Assembly: GCF_000526415.1 (NCBI RefSeq)
Contig: NZ_JAGA01000002.1
Location: 984,001 to 1,048,000 of the forward strand
Direction: 5' to 3'
Source: Kallotenue papyrolyticum
GTDB lineage: Bacteria > Chloroflexota > Chloroflexia > Chloroflexales > Kallotenuaceae
DNA: 64,000 nt
Shown piece after piece: positions 46,127 to 55,190 of the stretch (position 1 is its first letter; the number at the start of each line of letters is the position of its first letter). The translations under genes and the position numbers were made by a program. Below the pieces are notes generated by a model, which was given only the letters and a program-made list of their open reading frames with translations, had not been told where the DNA came from and did not search any database.

Positions 46127-46173
46127 GCCGCCGGGCAGGTGTTCCCGCGCTGCTGCTGCGCCTGCCCGGCGGC
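46127..46173 (+). terminator. Terminator hairpin of the peptide-transporter operon
   Basis: GCCGCCGGGCAGG (46127-46139) pairs perfectly with CCTGCCCGGCGGC (46161-46173), a 13-bp stem with a 21-nt loop, starting 5 bp after the stop. Confidence 0.7.
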
Positions 46174-46227
46174 GCGGCAGGTGCAGTTGTGCCATGCCGC
46201 CAACCTGCCATCCAGGTGTGCTTCTGC

Positions 46228-46233
46228 TATAAT
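46228..46233 (+). promoter_or_regulatory. Extended -10 box of the SbcC/Rad50-like gene
   Basis: TGC-TATAAT at 46225-46233 with no good -35; the GTG start is 41 bp downstream. Confidence 0.5.
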
Positions 46234-46274
46234 GCCCGTTCAGGAAACGTTGTACTCGCCTCGAAGGACGTTGC

Positions 46275-49200
46275 GTGGTTCCCGATATCCTGCACCTGCG
46301 GAACTTCATGTGCTACGGCGAGGATGTGCCGCCGTTGCGCTTCGATGGTCTCAACATCGTCTGCCTGTCCGGCCACAACGGCGCGGGCAAATCGGCGCTG
46401 CTGGACGCGATCACCTGGGCCTTGTGGGGCAAGGCGCGCGCCAAGAGCGACGACGATCTGATCATGCTTGGGCGCGAGGAGATGGAGGTGGCGCTGGAGT
46501 TTCGGCTGGGCGCGCAGCGCTACCGCGTGGTGCGCCGCCGCAAAAAGGGCCGCCGCGGCCAGACCTTGCTTGATTTCCAGCTCTGCGATGCGAGCGGCAC
46601 GTGGCGTCGGCTGACGGGCGATACCTTGGCCGAGACGCAGGCGGCGATCAACGCCACGCTGCGCCTGGAGTACGATACCTTCATCAACTCCGCCTTTCTG
46701 GTCCAGGGCCGCGCCGACGAATTCACCATGCGCAAGCCCGCCGAGCGCAAGCAGGTGCTGGCCGATATTCTGGGCCTGGAGCAGTACGATCTGCTGGAGC
46801 GGCGCGCCCGCGACGAGGCCAACCGCCTGAGCAAGGATCTAGATATTGTTCAGAGCCAGATCACGACCCTCCAGGTGGAGGTTGAGCAGCGTCCGCTGTA
46901 CGAACAGGCGCTGAGCGCGGCGCAGGAGCGCGTGGCCTTGTTGCAGGAGCAGGTAGACGATCACCAGGCCAATCTGGCCGAGCTTCAGGCGCACAGCGCG
47001 CGGCTGCGTGAGGTCGGCGAGCGTCGCGATGCCGTCCTGGGCCGCCTGGCGCAGTTGGAGCAGGAGCGTCGGACGCTGGGCGAGCAGATCGCCGCTACGC
47101 GCGCGACGATCGAGCGCTATGAAGCGATCATCGCGCAGCGGGAAGCGATCGAGGCCGGTCTGGCCGAGCGTCAGCAGGTGCAGCAACGCCTGGATCACCT
47201 GGAGGCGCTGCGCGAAGAGCATCAGCGTCTGCTGGAGGAGTATCGCGTCTGGGAACAGCGGCTGCTGGCGCAGCGCCACGCGCTGGAGCTCGAGCTGCGC
47301 GCGGCGCGGGAGCGTCTGCGTCAGTTGGAAGCGCACCTTGAGCGTCGTGCGGCGTTGCTGGCCGAGCGCGATAGCCTGCTGGCGCAGAGCGAGCAGGCGC
47401 GCGCGCTGGAGGCCGAGCGCGACGAGTTGCGCCGCCGTGAGCGCGCGCTGAGCGAGCGGCTGGCCGAAGCGCTGAAACTCGGCGCGCGCATGGCCGAGCT
47501 GCAGGGCCAGATCAACGTCCAGCGCGACTCGCTGATCGCTTCCCTGGAGGAGCAGCGCCGTCGCGCTGATGCGCTCACCGCCGTGGTGGACCAGCTGCCC
47601 GCGCTGGAAGCCGAGCTGCGCGCTGTTGACGCCGAGCTGGCGCAGCTCGTGGCCATCGATCAGGAACTGACGCTGTGCCGTGAAGAGGTGGCGCAGCTGG
47701 CGCAGCGCTTGGGCGAGCTGCAGGCCGAGGCCAAAGGCGTCGAAGCCGAAGGCCGGGCCGTCAAAGAGAAGCTCGAGCTGGCGCAGCAGGGCGAGGCGGC
47801 CTGCCCGGTGTGCGGCAGCGTGCTGGGCGCCGATGGGCTGGCGCGGCTGATCGCTGAGTACGAGGACCAGCGCGCGGCGTTGCGCGCCCGGCTGGTTGAA
47901 CTGCGCCGCGAGCTGCGCGATGCCGAAGCGCGGCGGGAGCAGCAGCACGCGCGCATCGCCGAGCTGGAACAGCGCCGCGCTCGGCGCGCAGCGCTGCAAG
48001 GGCAGCAGGGTCGGCTCGAACAGCAGATTGCGCAGGCGCGTGAGGCGCGTGAGGCGCTGGCCGATGTGCTGCAAACTCTGGAGACGCTGCAGCAGCAACT
48101 CGATCAGCGCGATTATGCCCATGCGCAGCAGGCCGAACTGGCGCGCTGTGTGGCGCAGCACACGGCGCTGGGCAGCAGCGAGGTGATCGAAGCCGAGCTG
48201 CGCGACCTCCAGATGGCGCTCAACCAGGTCGAAGCACAGGTGCTGCAAAGCGAGCAGCACCGCGAACAGATGCGTCAGATCGAGGCCGAGCTGGCGACCA
48301 TTGCCGCGGCGCTGGTCGAGCATCCCGCGACGCAGGCCGAGGTCGCCACGCTGGAGCGCCGTCTGCGCGACGAGGACTATGGCGCCGAAGAGCGCCGTCA
48401 GATGGAGACGATCCGCGCGCAGGGCCTGGCGCTGGGCTACGATCGCAAGGAGCATGAGGCGCTGCGCGAGCGGCGCGCGGCGCTCCAGGCGTGGGAGCAG
48501 CAGGCGCGCGAGTTGGAGCGCGCGCTCTACTTCATCGAACGCGAGCGTGAGCAGTTACGCCGCGATCAGGTGCAGCAGGCGCGCATCGAGGCCGACCTCG
48601 CCGCCCAGCAACGCGAGTTGGGCGTGTTGGAGGAGCAGTTGCGCGACAAGCCCGCGCTGGATGCCGCCCTGCGCGAGGCATTCCTGCGCGGCCAGGTGTT
48701 GCAGCGTCAGCTTGCCGAAGCCCAGGCGGCGCTGGGCCGGGCGCAGGCCGATCTGGAGCGCTGTCTGCGTCAGGCCGAAGAGCTGACGCGTCAGCGTGCC
48801 CGTGCCGAGGCCTTGCGCGACGAGCAGAGCGTGTACGAGGAGCTGGCGCAGGCCTTCGGCAAAAAGGGTGTGCAGGCCATGCTGATCGAAACCGCCATCC
48901 CGGAGCTGGAACAGGAGGCCAACCGCCTGCTGGCGCGCATGACCGATAACCAGTTCCACCTGGAGTTCGTGACCCAGCGCAGCGCCAAGAGCAGCGACAG
49001 CACCATCGAAACGCTGGAGATCCGCATCGCCGACGGCATGGGCACACGCGACTACCAGATGTTCAGCGGCGGTGAAGCCTTTCGCGTCAACTTCGCGATC
49101 CGCATTGCGCTGGCCAAGCTGCTGGCACGGCGCGCCGGTGCCAATCTGCGCACGCTGATCATCGATGAGGGCTTCGGCAGCCAGGACAACGTCGGGCGCG

Positions 49201-49346
49201 ACCGCGTGGTCGAGGCGATCAACGCTATCGGCGCCGAGTTCGAGCGCATCCTGGTGATCACCCACATCCAGGAGCTGAAAGATATGTTTGAAGCACAGAT
49301 CGAGATCCGCAAAACGCCGCAGGGCTCGCTCTGGAGCGTGGTTTGA
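46275..49346 (+). CDS. SbcC/Rad50-like DNA repair ATPase
   Basis: A 1023-residue SMC-like ATPase from a GTG start with AAGGA 8 bp upstream. Walker A GHNGAGKS is at residues 33-40, and SAFLVQGRADEFTMRKPAERK (split around the Q-loop) follows. Long coiled coils run either side of a zinc hook CPVCGS (C510, C513). The C-terminal head has MFSGGEAFRVNFAIRIAL (signature) and TLIIDEGFGSQD (Walker B and D-loop). With an Mre11/SbcD nuclease such proteins process DNA ends and hairpins, but no nuclease gene is adjacent here; the gene upstream is a transporter and the one downstream a tRNA. Confidence 0.92.
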   Translation: MVPDILHLRNFMCYGEDVPPLRFDGLNIVCLSGHNGAGKSALLDAITWALWGKARAKSDDDLIMLGREEMEVALEFRLGAQRYRVVRRRKKGRRGQTLLDFQLCDASGTWRRLTGDTLAETQAAINATLRLEYDTFINSAFLVQGRADEFTMRKPAERKQVLADILGLEQYDLLERRARDEANRLSKDLDIVQSQITTLQVEVEQRPLYEQALSAAQERVALLQEQVDDHQANLAELQAHSARLREVGERRDAVLGRLAQLEQERRTLGEQIAATRATIERYEAIIAQREAIEAGLAERQQVQQRLDHLEALREEHQRLLEEYRVWEQRLLAQRHALELELRAARERLRQLEAHLERRAALLAERDSLLAQSEQARALEAERDELRRRERALSERLAEALKLGARMAELQGQINVQRDSLIASLEEQRRRADALTAVVDQLPALEAELRAVDAELAQLVAIDQELTLCREEVAQLAQRLGELQAEAKGVEAEGRAVKEKLELAQQGEAACPVCGSVLGADGLARLIAEYEDQRAALRARLVELRRELRDAEARREQQHARIAELEQRRARRAALQGQQGRLEQQIAQAREAREALADVLQTLETLQQQLDQRDYAHAQQAELARCVAQHTALGSSEVIEAELRDLQMALNQVEAQVLQSEQHREQMRQIEAELATIAAALVEHPATQAEVATLERRLRDEDYGAEERRQMETIRAQGLALGYDRKEHEALRERRAALQAWEQQARELERALYFIEREREQLRRDQVQQARIEADLAAQQRELGVLEEQLRDKPALDAALREAFLRGQVLQRQLAEAQAALGRAQADLERCLRQAEELTRQRARAEALRDEQSVYEELAQAFGKKGVQAMLIETAIPELEQEANRLLARMTDNQFHLEFVTQRSAKSSDSTIETLEIRIADGMGTRDYQMFSGGEAFRVNFAIRIALAKLLARRAGANLRTLIIDEGFGSQDNVGRDRVVEAINAIGAEFERILVITHIQELKDMFEAQIEIRKTPQGSLWSVV

Positions 49347-49371
49347 CGCCGCCACGGGGCTGTGGTAAGAT
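49343..49371 (+). promoter_or_regulatory. Promoter of the tRNA-Thr gene
   Basis: TTGACG (49343-49348), 17 bp, TAAGAT (49366-49371). The -35 overlaps the SbcC-like stop codon, and transcription would start 3-4 bp before the tRNA. Confidence 0.7.
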
Positions 49372-49381
49372 ATAGGCCGCT

Positions 49382-49457
49382 GCCAACGTAGCTCAGTCGG
49401 TAGAGCAGCTGTTTCGTAAACAGCCGGTCGCCGGTTCGAGTCCGGCCGTTGGCTCCA
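49382..49457 (+). tRNA. tRNA-Thr (anticodon CGT)
   Basis: A 76-nt cloverleaf with encoded CCA. Acceptor arms GCCAACG and CGTTGGC pair; the D arm is GCTCAGTCGGTAGAGC; the anticodon stem GCTGT/ACAGC holds loop TTCGTAA with anticodon CGT; the T arm is GCCGGTTCGAGTCCGGC. It reads ACG threonine codons. A promoter lies immediately upstream. As tRNA ends are common integration sites, it marks the border of the accessory region. Confidence 0.95.
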
Positions 49458-49568
49458 CCCCCATCGCATCGCGGTGCGAACATGCATGGCCCGCCGTCAC
49501 GGCGGGCCATCGTGTTTGTGCCGGCACCGCACGCGCGCCGGACATTTCGCTGCGCGGGTGCGACGTAT

Positions 49569-52500
49569 TCAGGACTCCTCGAAGCCCGCCGCCTCAAAGC
49601 GCAGCGTGCGGCAGTTCTCGGTCACGGTGCGCACGAGGTCTTCGGGCGCTCCTTCCGGAAGTTCGGCGTCGATCTCGAGTCGGACGGTGACGCGCGCGCC
49701 CATCCGGCTGACGAGGTGCTGCACGATTTCGGTGGCGATCGTGCCGGCATCGCGGGCTAGATCCCGGGGATTGAGTTGTTTCGAGCCATGAAAGCGACGC
49801 AGCCTACGTTCTGGATCCAAATTGTTGAGACGCGGAGAAGGCTGCGATTGCTCGCTCTTTTCCGCGCCTCTGCCATGTTCTTGCTCCACAACCGGCTTGG
49901 GTGGGAGTACCGGTGTCTCGCGATCGAACTGCCGGCGCGCAACCTCGGGTTTGACGACCAGCCCGCCGGCATCGAGTGTGATCATCACCTGTTCTCCGGC
50001 GCGCAGGCCGCGATAGCGCTGGCGTTCCTCGTCGTAGCTTTCGGCGTAGGCGAAAGTGTCCTGCTCCCAGTTGAGATGCGCGATGCCTTCCTGGATCGCT
50101 TTCAGCAATACGTCGGTGTTGCGCAACCGCGGCAGGTACAGGTACTGCGCGAAGTCATCGGCGAGCTGGCGCACGCTGACGTGATCACCGCGCCACAGGG
50201 GGATTGTGTTCAGCCACATCTGCAAGACGGTCGGGCCGAGCACAGGGCTGAGCAGTTCCTCGTTGCGCATCTTTTTGGATGCGCGCACGATGATTCCTTC
50301 TTGTCCCTGCAGCCGGATTTCCTGCCATTCGATCGCTTTGGTTGGATCAGACTGGATGGGCACGAGCAGCCAGGCGTAGGTCTCCGGAATGCGCTGCTCG
50401 ATGGCTTTGTCAGCATCGGTGCGTTTGGTGGTCGCCTGTCGCGACTGAAAGGCATCCAGGTTGAGGGTTTCGCGATCTTTTTCGATCGAGCGCCAGGCCA
50501 GCCATTGGCGCACGGCCTGTTCCAGGTCGTTCAGGCGTGTGGCGTCGGCTGCCAAAAACGCAAGAGTGTTGCGGTAACGGCGCGGTCCTGTGCCGCGGTT
50601 CTCCAAGATCTCCGCTGCCAGACGGCGCGCCGGACTGCCCTGGGCTTGGCGGCTATGAGGCGCACTCGGTGGTAGGATCACCAGGCGGACCTCGCGCTCG
50701 TCGGGTACATCGGCGGAGTTGTGCGGCGCAACATGGACGGCGGGGAACTCGCCGCGCTCGCGCGCATGACGACGCAAGCGTTCGATGATCTCGGTGTGCA
50801 CATCGTCGAGGGACTGCTGCGCGGCGCGATCCTGGGCCAGCCGGTTGACCGTTGGTTGGGTGGAGAACCAGTAGCGCTGGCCATCTACGTACAGGTGTGT
50901 AGCCTGGTCGGTGAGGCGGCGCAGGGCATCGCCGAAGGTGGCGACGCTTTCACCGGGTTGGGCGCAGCCCAGCTTGATGTGCCGGTCGTCCAGGCCCTTG
51001 GTGGCTGAAGACAACGTCGGAGCCGAGCCCAGGTAGAGCGTGCGTGCCACACGCCGCGCGGCGGAATAGCGGCCCAGGTTGGGATTCTCGCGGTCGATGC
51101 GCAGCGGCAGTGAGTTGGGCCCATCTACATCGCGGCTGATCACCGGCGCCCAGGCTTCTTCCAGGTAGCGTGTCAACTCGTACTGCGTCGCAGGATCATC
51201 GATCGGCACGCTGGCGGGCATGATCAGCAGGCTGCGATCGTCACGTACCCACAGGGCATGGATCACTGCCGACATCAGGCGCAGCACGCCGCGCGTGCGC
51301 TGGAAGCGCTCCAGGGTGCACCAATCGTTGTAGAGGCGGTCGAAGAGTTCCGGGTGGATCGGATAGGCCGCCTTGAGGCGGCGTTCGTACTCGGCTTCGC
51401 GCACCTCGGCGGGAAATTCGCCCGGCTGGGTGCGATACATCTCCATGAAGGCTTTGATTACCGCGTCGCGGGCGGGGTAGTTCTGGCCGGGAATGTCCTG
51501 GAACAGCCGCCGGCGCACGATCTCGAAGCCTTCTTCGGCAGTGGCCGGCTTCCAGATCGATTCAAGCCGCCCAAAGATGTTACGCAGACGACTCAGCGCT
51601 TCATGGCCCCCTTCGCCGCCGATCTCGATGTCCGAGGCCGGCAGACTGGCGACGACCAAGACGCGTGGCACCGCTTTGGCTGCCTCGGTCAGCGCTTGGG
51701 CGAAGGTCATGTTGGCTTCGAACGAGCCGCCGGGATAGCTGCGTTTGATGCCTTTGTCGGCATCGTCGGGGTGGATGTAGAGCTGGCGTACATAGGCCAC
51801 CCATTCGTCGATCAGGATCAGGCAGGGCGCGGCGGTTTGGAACAGCTCCACCAGCACGTTCGAGCCAGGGCTGACGCCCTGGCGATCCGCCTCGGCAACC
51901 AGCGCGTAGCCCTCGCGACCCAGGAGCTGCCAGGCGAGTTCGCCCCACAGGGTGTTGACGAGCGTGCCGTCGGGCTTGCGCTGGGCCTGCGCCGGTGAGA
52001 GCGCCGTACCGACCAGCACTACGCGCTGAACTTGTGGCAGCGTGGCGACGCCGGCCTCGTGCAGCACCGGATCGATCCCCGGCAGATCCGCCGGTGCGAT
52101 CCCACTGAACAGATGATAGAGCGCCAGCATTGAGTGGGTTTTGCCACCGCCGAAGTTGGTTTGCAGCTCGATCACCGGATCACCGCCACTGCCGCTGAGG
52201 CGGCGTAGCGCTGTGGTGAGCAGGTGGCGCAGGCCCTCGGTGAGATAGGTGCGCTGAAAGAAGGCCTGTGGATCGCGGTACTCGTCACTGCCCTCGCCGC
52301 GATAGACCTGGTTCAGATCGGCGGCGAACTCGGCCTGCTGGTAGCGGCCTGAGGCGACATCGGGATGCGGGGTGACGATCTCGCGCCAGGGCTTGAGTCC
52401 GCCTGCCGGCTGGCCCTCGATCGGCGCGGTGGCGGCCTTGCGCGTCTCGCGACGCGCTTCTTCCTCGAAGCGCAGGCGCAGCACCTCTTGCTTCTGGCGC

Positions 52501-52895
52501 TCGATCTCGCGCGCCTGTTCAGCGGCACTCACAGCGGTCAGCAGGCGGTGGATGCTGTCGAGCGCGCGATAGGTGTCGTCGAGCGTGAAGCTGTGCTGGT
52601 GTGCCCAGCGGTTGCGCGTTTCGCGTAGCTCGCTCACCAGGCTACGCTCGGCATGGCCCAAGGTTTTGCGGAAGACCTCGTTCCACTGCTCCCACATGAT
52701 GCGCAGCAGGGCCGTGATATCCAGATGTGGTTCGTTGTCGTTGATCCAGCGCACCTCGTGTTGCCAGTTCTGCGTCACGTGCGTGATCCAGTAGCGACCG
52801 TAGGCAGCGGCCAGTTCACGCTCAACGTAGGGTTTCAGTCCTTCCTGGAGCAGGTCGAGCGCCCGCCCGACGCGATCACGATTGCTGGTGGCCAT
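49569..52895 (-). CDS. HEPN-DUF499 ATPase (defence-associated, Swt1-type HEPN N-terminus)
   Basis: The ATG at 52895 (AAGGAG 6 bp upstream) gives 1108 residues. Residues 1-130 match Swt1-family HEPN domains and contain R94-NRWA-H99, the Rx4H RNase motif. A charged linker (about 125-165) leads to the DUF499 ATPase: Walker A TNFGGGKTHSML (K252), Walker B CLILIDEWVAYV (D363, E364). The C-terminal part (about 700-1000) is the DUF499 region, with PETYAWLLVPIQ and RNTDVLLKAIQEGI. DUF499 proteins usually sit beside DUF1156 methylases and HerA/SNF2-like helicases in anti-phage loci (NCBI labels them anti-phage-associated). A DUF1156 gene on the same strand is 9.4 kb away. The upstream border is a tandem repeat array. 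Confidence 0.85.
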   Translation of the reverse strand: MATSNRDRVGRALDLLQEGLKPYVERELAAAYGRYWITHVTQNWQHEVRWINDNEPHLDITALLRIMWEQWNEVFRKTLGHAERSLVSELRETRNRWAHQHSFTLDDTYRALDSIHRLLTAVSAAEQAREIERQKQEVLRLRFEEEARRETRKAATAPIEGQPAGGLKPWREIVTPHPDVASGRYQQAEFAADLNQVYRGEGSDEYRDPQAFFQRTYLTEGLRHLLTTALRRLSGSGGDPVIELQTNFGGGKTHSMLALYHLFSGIAPADLPGIDPVLHEAGVATLPQVQRVVLVGTALSPAQAQRKPDGTLVNTLWGELAWQLLGREGYALVAEADRQGVSPGSNVLVELFQTAAPCLILIDEWVAYVRQLYIHPDDADKGIKRSYPGGSFEANMTFAQALTEAAKAVPRVLVVASLPASDIEIGGEGGHEALSRLRNIFGRLESIWKPATAEEGFEIVRRRLFQDIPGQNYPARDAVIKAFMEMYRTQPGEFPAEVREAEYERRLKAAYPIHPELFDRLYNDWCTLERFQRTRGVLRLMSAVIHALWVRDDRSLLIMPASVPIDDPATQYELTRYLEEAWAPVISRDVDGPNSLPLRIDRENPNLGRYSAARRVARTLYLGSAPTLSSATKGLDDRHIKLGCAQPGESVATFGDALRRLTDQATHLYVDGQRYWFSTQPTVNRLAQDRAAQQSLDDVHTEIIERLRRHARERGEFPAVHVAPHNSADVPDEREVRLVILPPSAPHSRQAQGSPARRLAAEILENRGTGPRRYRNTLAFLAADATRLNDLEQAVRQWLAWRSIEKDRETLNLDAFQSRQATTKRTDADKAIEQRIPETYAWLLVPIQSDPTKAIEWQEIRLQGQEGIIVRASKKMRNEELLSPVLGPTVLQMWLNTIPLWRGDHVSVRQLADDFAQYLYLPRLRNTDVLLKAIQEGIAHLNWEQDTFAYAESYDEERQRYRGLRAGEQVMITLDAGGLVVKPEVARRQFDRETPVLPPKPVVEQEHGRGAEKSEQSQPSPRLNNLDPERRLRRFHGSKQLNPRDLARDAGTIATEIVQHLVSRMGARVTVRLEIDAELPEGAPEDLVRTVTENCRTLRFEAAGFEES

Positions 52896-52913
52896 AGTGA
52901 CTCCTTGTGTGAA

Positions 52914-53145
52914 CCCCTCACCCCCGACCCCTCTCCCACGAGGGGAGCGGGGGGGTGGGTCCCTCACCCCCGACCCCTCTCCCACGAGGGGAGAGGGGGG
53001 TGGGTCCCTCACCCCCGACCCCTCTCCCACGAGGGGAGAGGGGGGTGGGCCCCTCACCCCCGACCCCTCTCCCACGAGGGGAGCGGGGGGGTGGGTCCCT
53101 CATCTCCGACCCCTCTCCCACCAGGGGGAGCAGGGGCGGGTGGTG
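52914..53145. repeat. Five tandem 45-46 bp GC-rich palindromic repeats
   Basis: Units starting CCCTCACCCCCGACCCCT begin at about 52915, 52961, 53006, 53051 and 53097. Each holds the inverted pair CCCTCTCCCAC-GAGGGGAGAGGG-like text, so each can fold into a hairpin. The spacing is 45 or 46 bp, and the last unit is degraded. They lie 19 bp upstream of the HEPN-DUF499 start codon, so they may influence its transcription. They are not a CRISPR array: no unique spacers are present. Confidence 0.85.
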
Positions 53146-53168
53146 GTTGGCATTCCCCCTCTCCCTTA

Positions 53169-54449
53169 TGAACCTTTACTTAATCGGGTAGCATATCATA
53201 GGGCATCGTGATAGCACTTTCGCGGATGGTTCCCGGCAAGGAGCACCTCCGATGTCCCGACGCGAACTAATCCTGACCGAGCAGCAACGTCAGCAGTTGC
53301 TCGATTTGCGCGACCATGCGAAGAAAGCCTACCTGCGCGAACGTGCTGCGGCGTTGCTGAAAATTGCTGATGGCATGTCCGCCGCATTGGTCGCCCGCCA
53401 GGGCTTGCTGCGCTCGCGCAAGTCCGATACCGTCTATGCCTGGCTCGATCGTTTTCAAGCCAGCGGCATCGATGGCTTACGGCTCCAGCCTGGCCGCGGG
53501 CGCAAGCCGGCTTTTTCCCCCTCGCCACGCCAGCACTGAGCAGGCCGCCCAGGAATTGCGCCATCTGGTTGGACGCGCCCCGCGCGCCAGTGGTCAGCCT
53601 TGTACGCGCTGGACCCTGGCCAGCCTGCGCCGCGCCTGTCCTTGGCTAGGCTTGCGCGGCGATAGTGGCATGCAGCGTCTACTCAAACGCTGTCGGATCA
53701 GCTGGCAACGCGCGCGCGCTCGTATGTCCATAGTCCTGACCCTGACTACGCAATCAAACTCGCCGGCGTCCAAGCGGTGCGCATGCTCGCGCGTCTGGCA
53801 CCCGGTCAGGTGGTGTTGGTCTATCTTGATGACATGACCATCGAACGCCCGAACGCCATCCAACGCTTGCCCAGGCCCACGCGCCCCAAGGTGGTCAGTC
53901 TCAGCCACGCGCGAATTGGGGGTATACGAGTGATACGCTGACGCGCGTGATTGGTACATTGGAACACGGCACTGCACGGGTCGTCTATCGGCGCGCAAGT
54001 AAGATTAGCATCCAAGTGCTCGTGCAGTTCTTTCAGGATCTACGGGCAGCCTATCCGAATGCTGAGCGGATCTACGTGGTGATGGACAATTGGCCAGGCC
54101 ATAGCCATCCGGATGTGTTGGTCGCCCTCGAACCACAAGAGAGTCGGCACTTTCGCCCACTGCCCCCGTCGTGGTCGCCCACGCCGAGTGTCAAGGCGAT
54201 CAAACGCTGGAGCCAGCTCCAGTTGCCGATCCAGTTAGTGCCGCTGCCGACCTACGCTTCCTGGTGCAATCCAATAGAGAAGTTGTGGCGAAAGTTGCGC
54301 CAGGAGCTGACCCATCTGCATCGCTGGGCCGACGATCTGGCGCGCTTGCGAAGCGAAATCGATAAGTTCCTGGATCAGTTCGCTAGCGGGTCAACTGAGC
54401 TCTTACAGTATGTTGGCCTTGGTCTACCCGATTAATTTGTAAAAGTTCA
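53169..54449 (+). mobile_element. IS630-family insertion sequence, ends defined
   Basis: The element of about 1281 bp is flanked on both sides by TA, the IS630/Tc1 target. The left end reads TGAACCTTTAC..TTAATCGGGTAG and the right end, on the minus strand, TGAACTTTTACAAATTAATC then GGGTAG, so the terminal inverted repeats match over about 24 positions with a small gap. It encodes a transposase in pieces and is probably no longer autonomous. Confidence 0.8.
53252..54435 (+). pseudogene. IS630-type transposase split by frameshifts
   Basis: Fragment 1 (53252-53539) is the helix-turn-helix part (MSRRELILTEQQRQQLLDLR; SDTVYAWLDRFQASGIDGL). Fragment 2 (about 53530-53720) continues with STEQAAQELRHLVGRAP and PWLGLRGDSGMQRLLKRC. 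Fragment 3 (about 53718-53940) gives LVYLDDMTIERPNAIQRLP with the first catalytic Asp. Fragment 4 (about 53925-54435) gives YVVMDNWPGHSHPD and WCNPIEKLWRKLRQEL with the second Asp and the Glu of the DDE triad. All catalytic residues remain, but three frame changes are needed, so natural translation would require unlikely repeated shifting. Confidence 0.75.
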
Positions 54450-54804
54450 TAAGCCGCGGGCGCGCGCTCTCAAGCCCGCCTTCGCGGGCTCCCTGATGCG
54501 GGTCTTCTCCGCCCTCAGCCACGGGCGAGCGCGCCTCAGCCGACCGCCGTGGGCGCACGCACGCACCGTACCAACGTGCAGCAACACCCGCGCCACGCGA
54601 GTGGTGCATCCGCCAGGCATCTTGAGACGGTGGGGAGGGGGCAGGTTTGCTCACCGACCGCCCCACACGCCGGTGGCCCTCCCCCCAGCGCCTCCGCAAT
54701 ATGCCCCGCTCCCAGCGGGAGCGGGGCAGGGGATGCGGGCCTCCTGGCCGGGAGCAGGGGGACAGGGGAGCATGCACGATGGGGGGAAAGACACCGGTGA
54801 ATCG
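54450..54804. other. Non-coding stretch with hairpin repeats downstream of the IS
   Basis: No gene is supported. Hairpins AGCCCGC-CTTC-GCGGGCT (54473-54490) and GCCCCGCTCCC-AGC-GGGAGCGGGGC (54703-54727) are repeat-type palindromes like those seen elsewhere in the window. Confidence 0.5.
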
Positions 54805-55190
54805 TTATGGCTCCAGACCCAACGCCGGTTCAGCACCGAACAGCGGCTCTCGATCGAGACCGGGGTCCACGACCGGCAGCAGTGCCACCTGGCCACGCCG
54901 GCGGCGCCAGCGCTCCCGAATCCGGTGGGCACCGATCGCGAGAAAAAAAATGATGGAGGCGCCAATGCCTCCCGCCCGCCTGGGTCTGGCCGCGCTGGAT
55001 CGCCCGATACAGGTCGTCGGCGCTGGTGCCGGGGAACACCGTATAGCCGCGCCCGACCTTCGCCAGGCTATGCGCGTCGCTGCCACCGCAGGGCGCCAGC
55101 CCCAGCGCCGCGCTCACATCGCTGGCCTGCCGGTTGCTAGCGCGCCACAGCAGCGTGGCGTTGAAGACCTCGACGCCATCGACCGGCCAC
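54805..55190 (-). pseudogene. Remnant of a PHP-domain phosphoesterase gene
   Basis: One minus-strand frame reads PVDGVEVFNATLLWRASN, then GGSDAHSLAKVGRGYTVFPG and SADDLYRAIQRGQTQAG, which is the metal-binding C-terminal part of PHP-domain proteins (GSDAH carries ligand residues). After a frame change near 54975 another frame continues SIIFFLAIGAHRIRERWRRR to a stop at 54805. The N-terminal half with its HxH motif is not readable in any frame upstream (to about 55560), so the gene is broken. Confidence 0.6.

Noticed and set aside
49382-49457. tRNA-Thr as an attachment site of an integrated element
   Set aside because: I found no second copy of the tRNA 3' end within the window and no integrase; only the position is suggestive.
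52914-53145. Possible CRISPR array from regular 45-46 bp repeats
   Set aside because: The repeats are head-to-tail with no unique spacers and no cas genes nearby.
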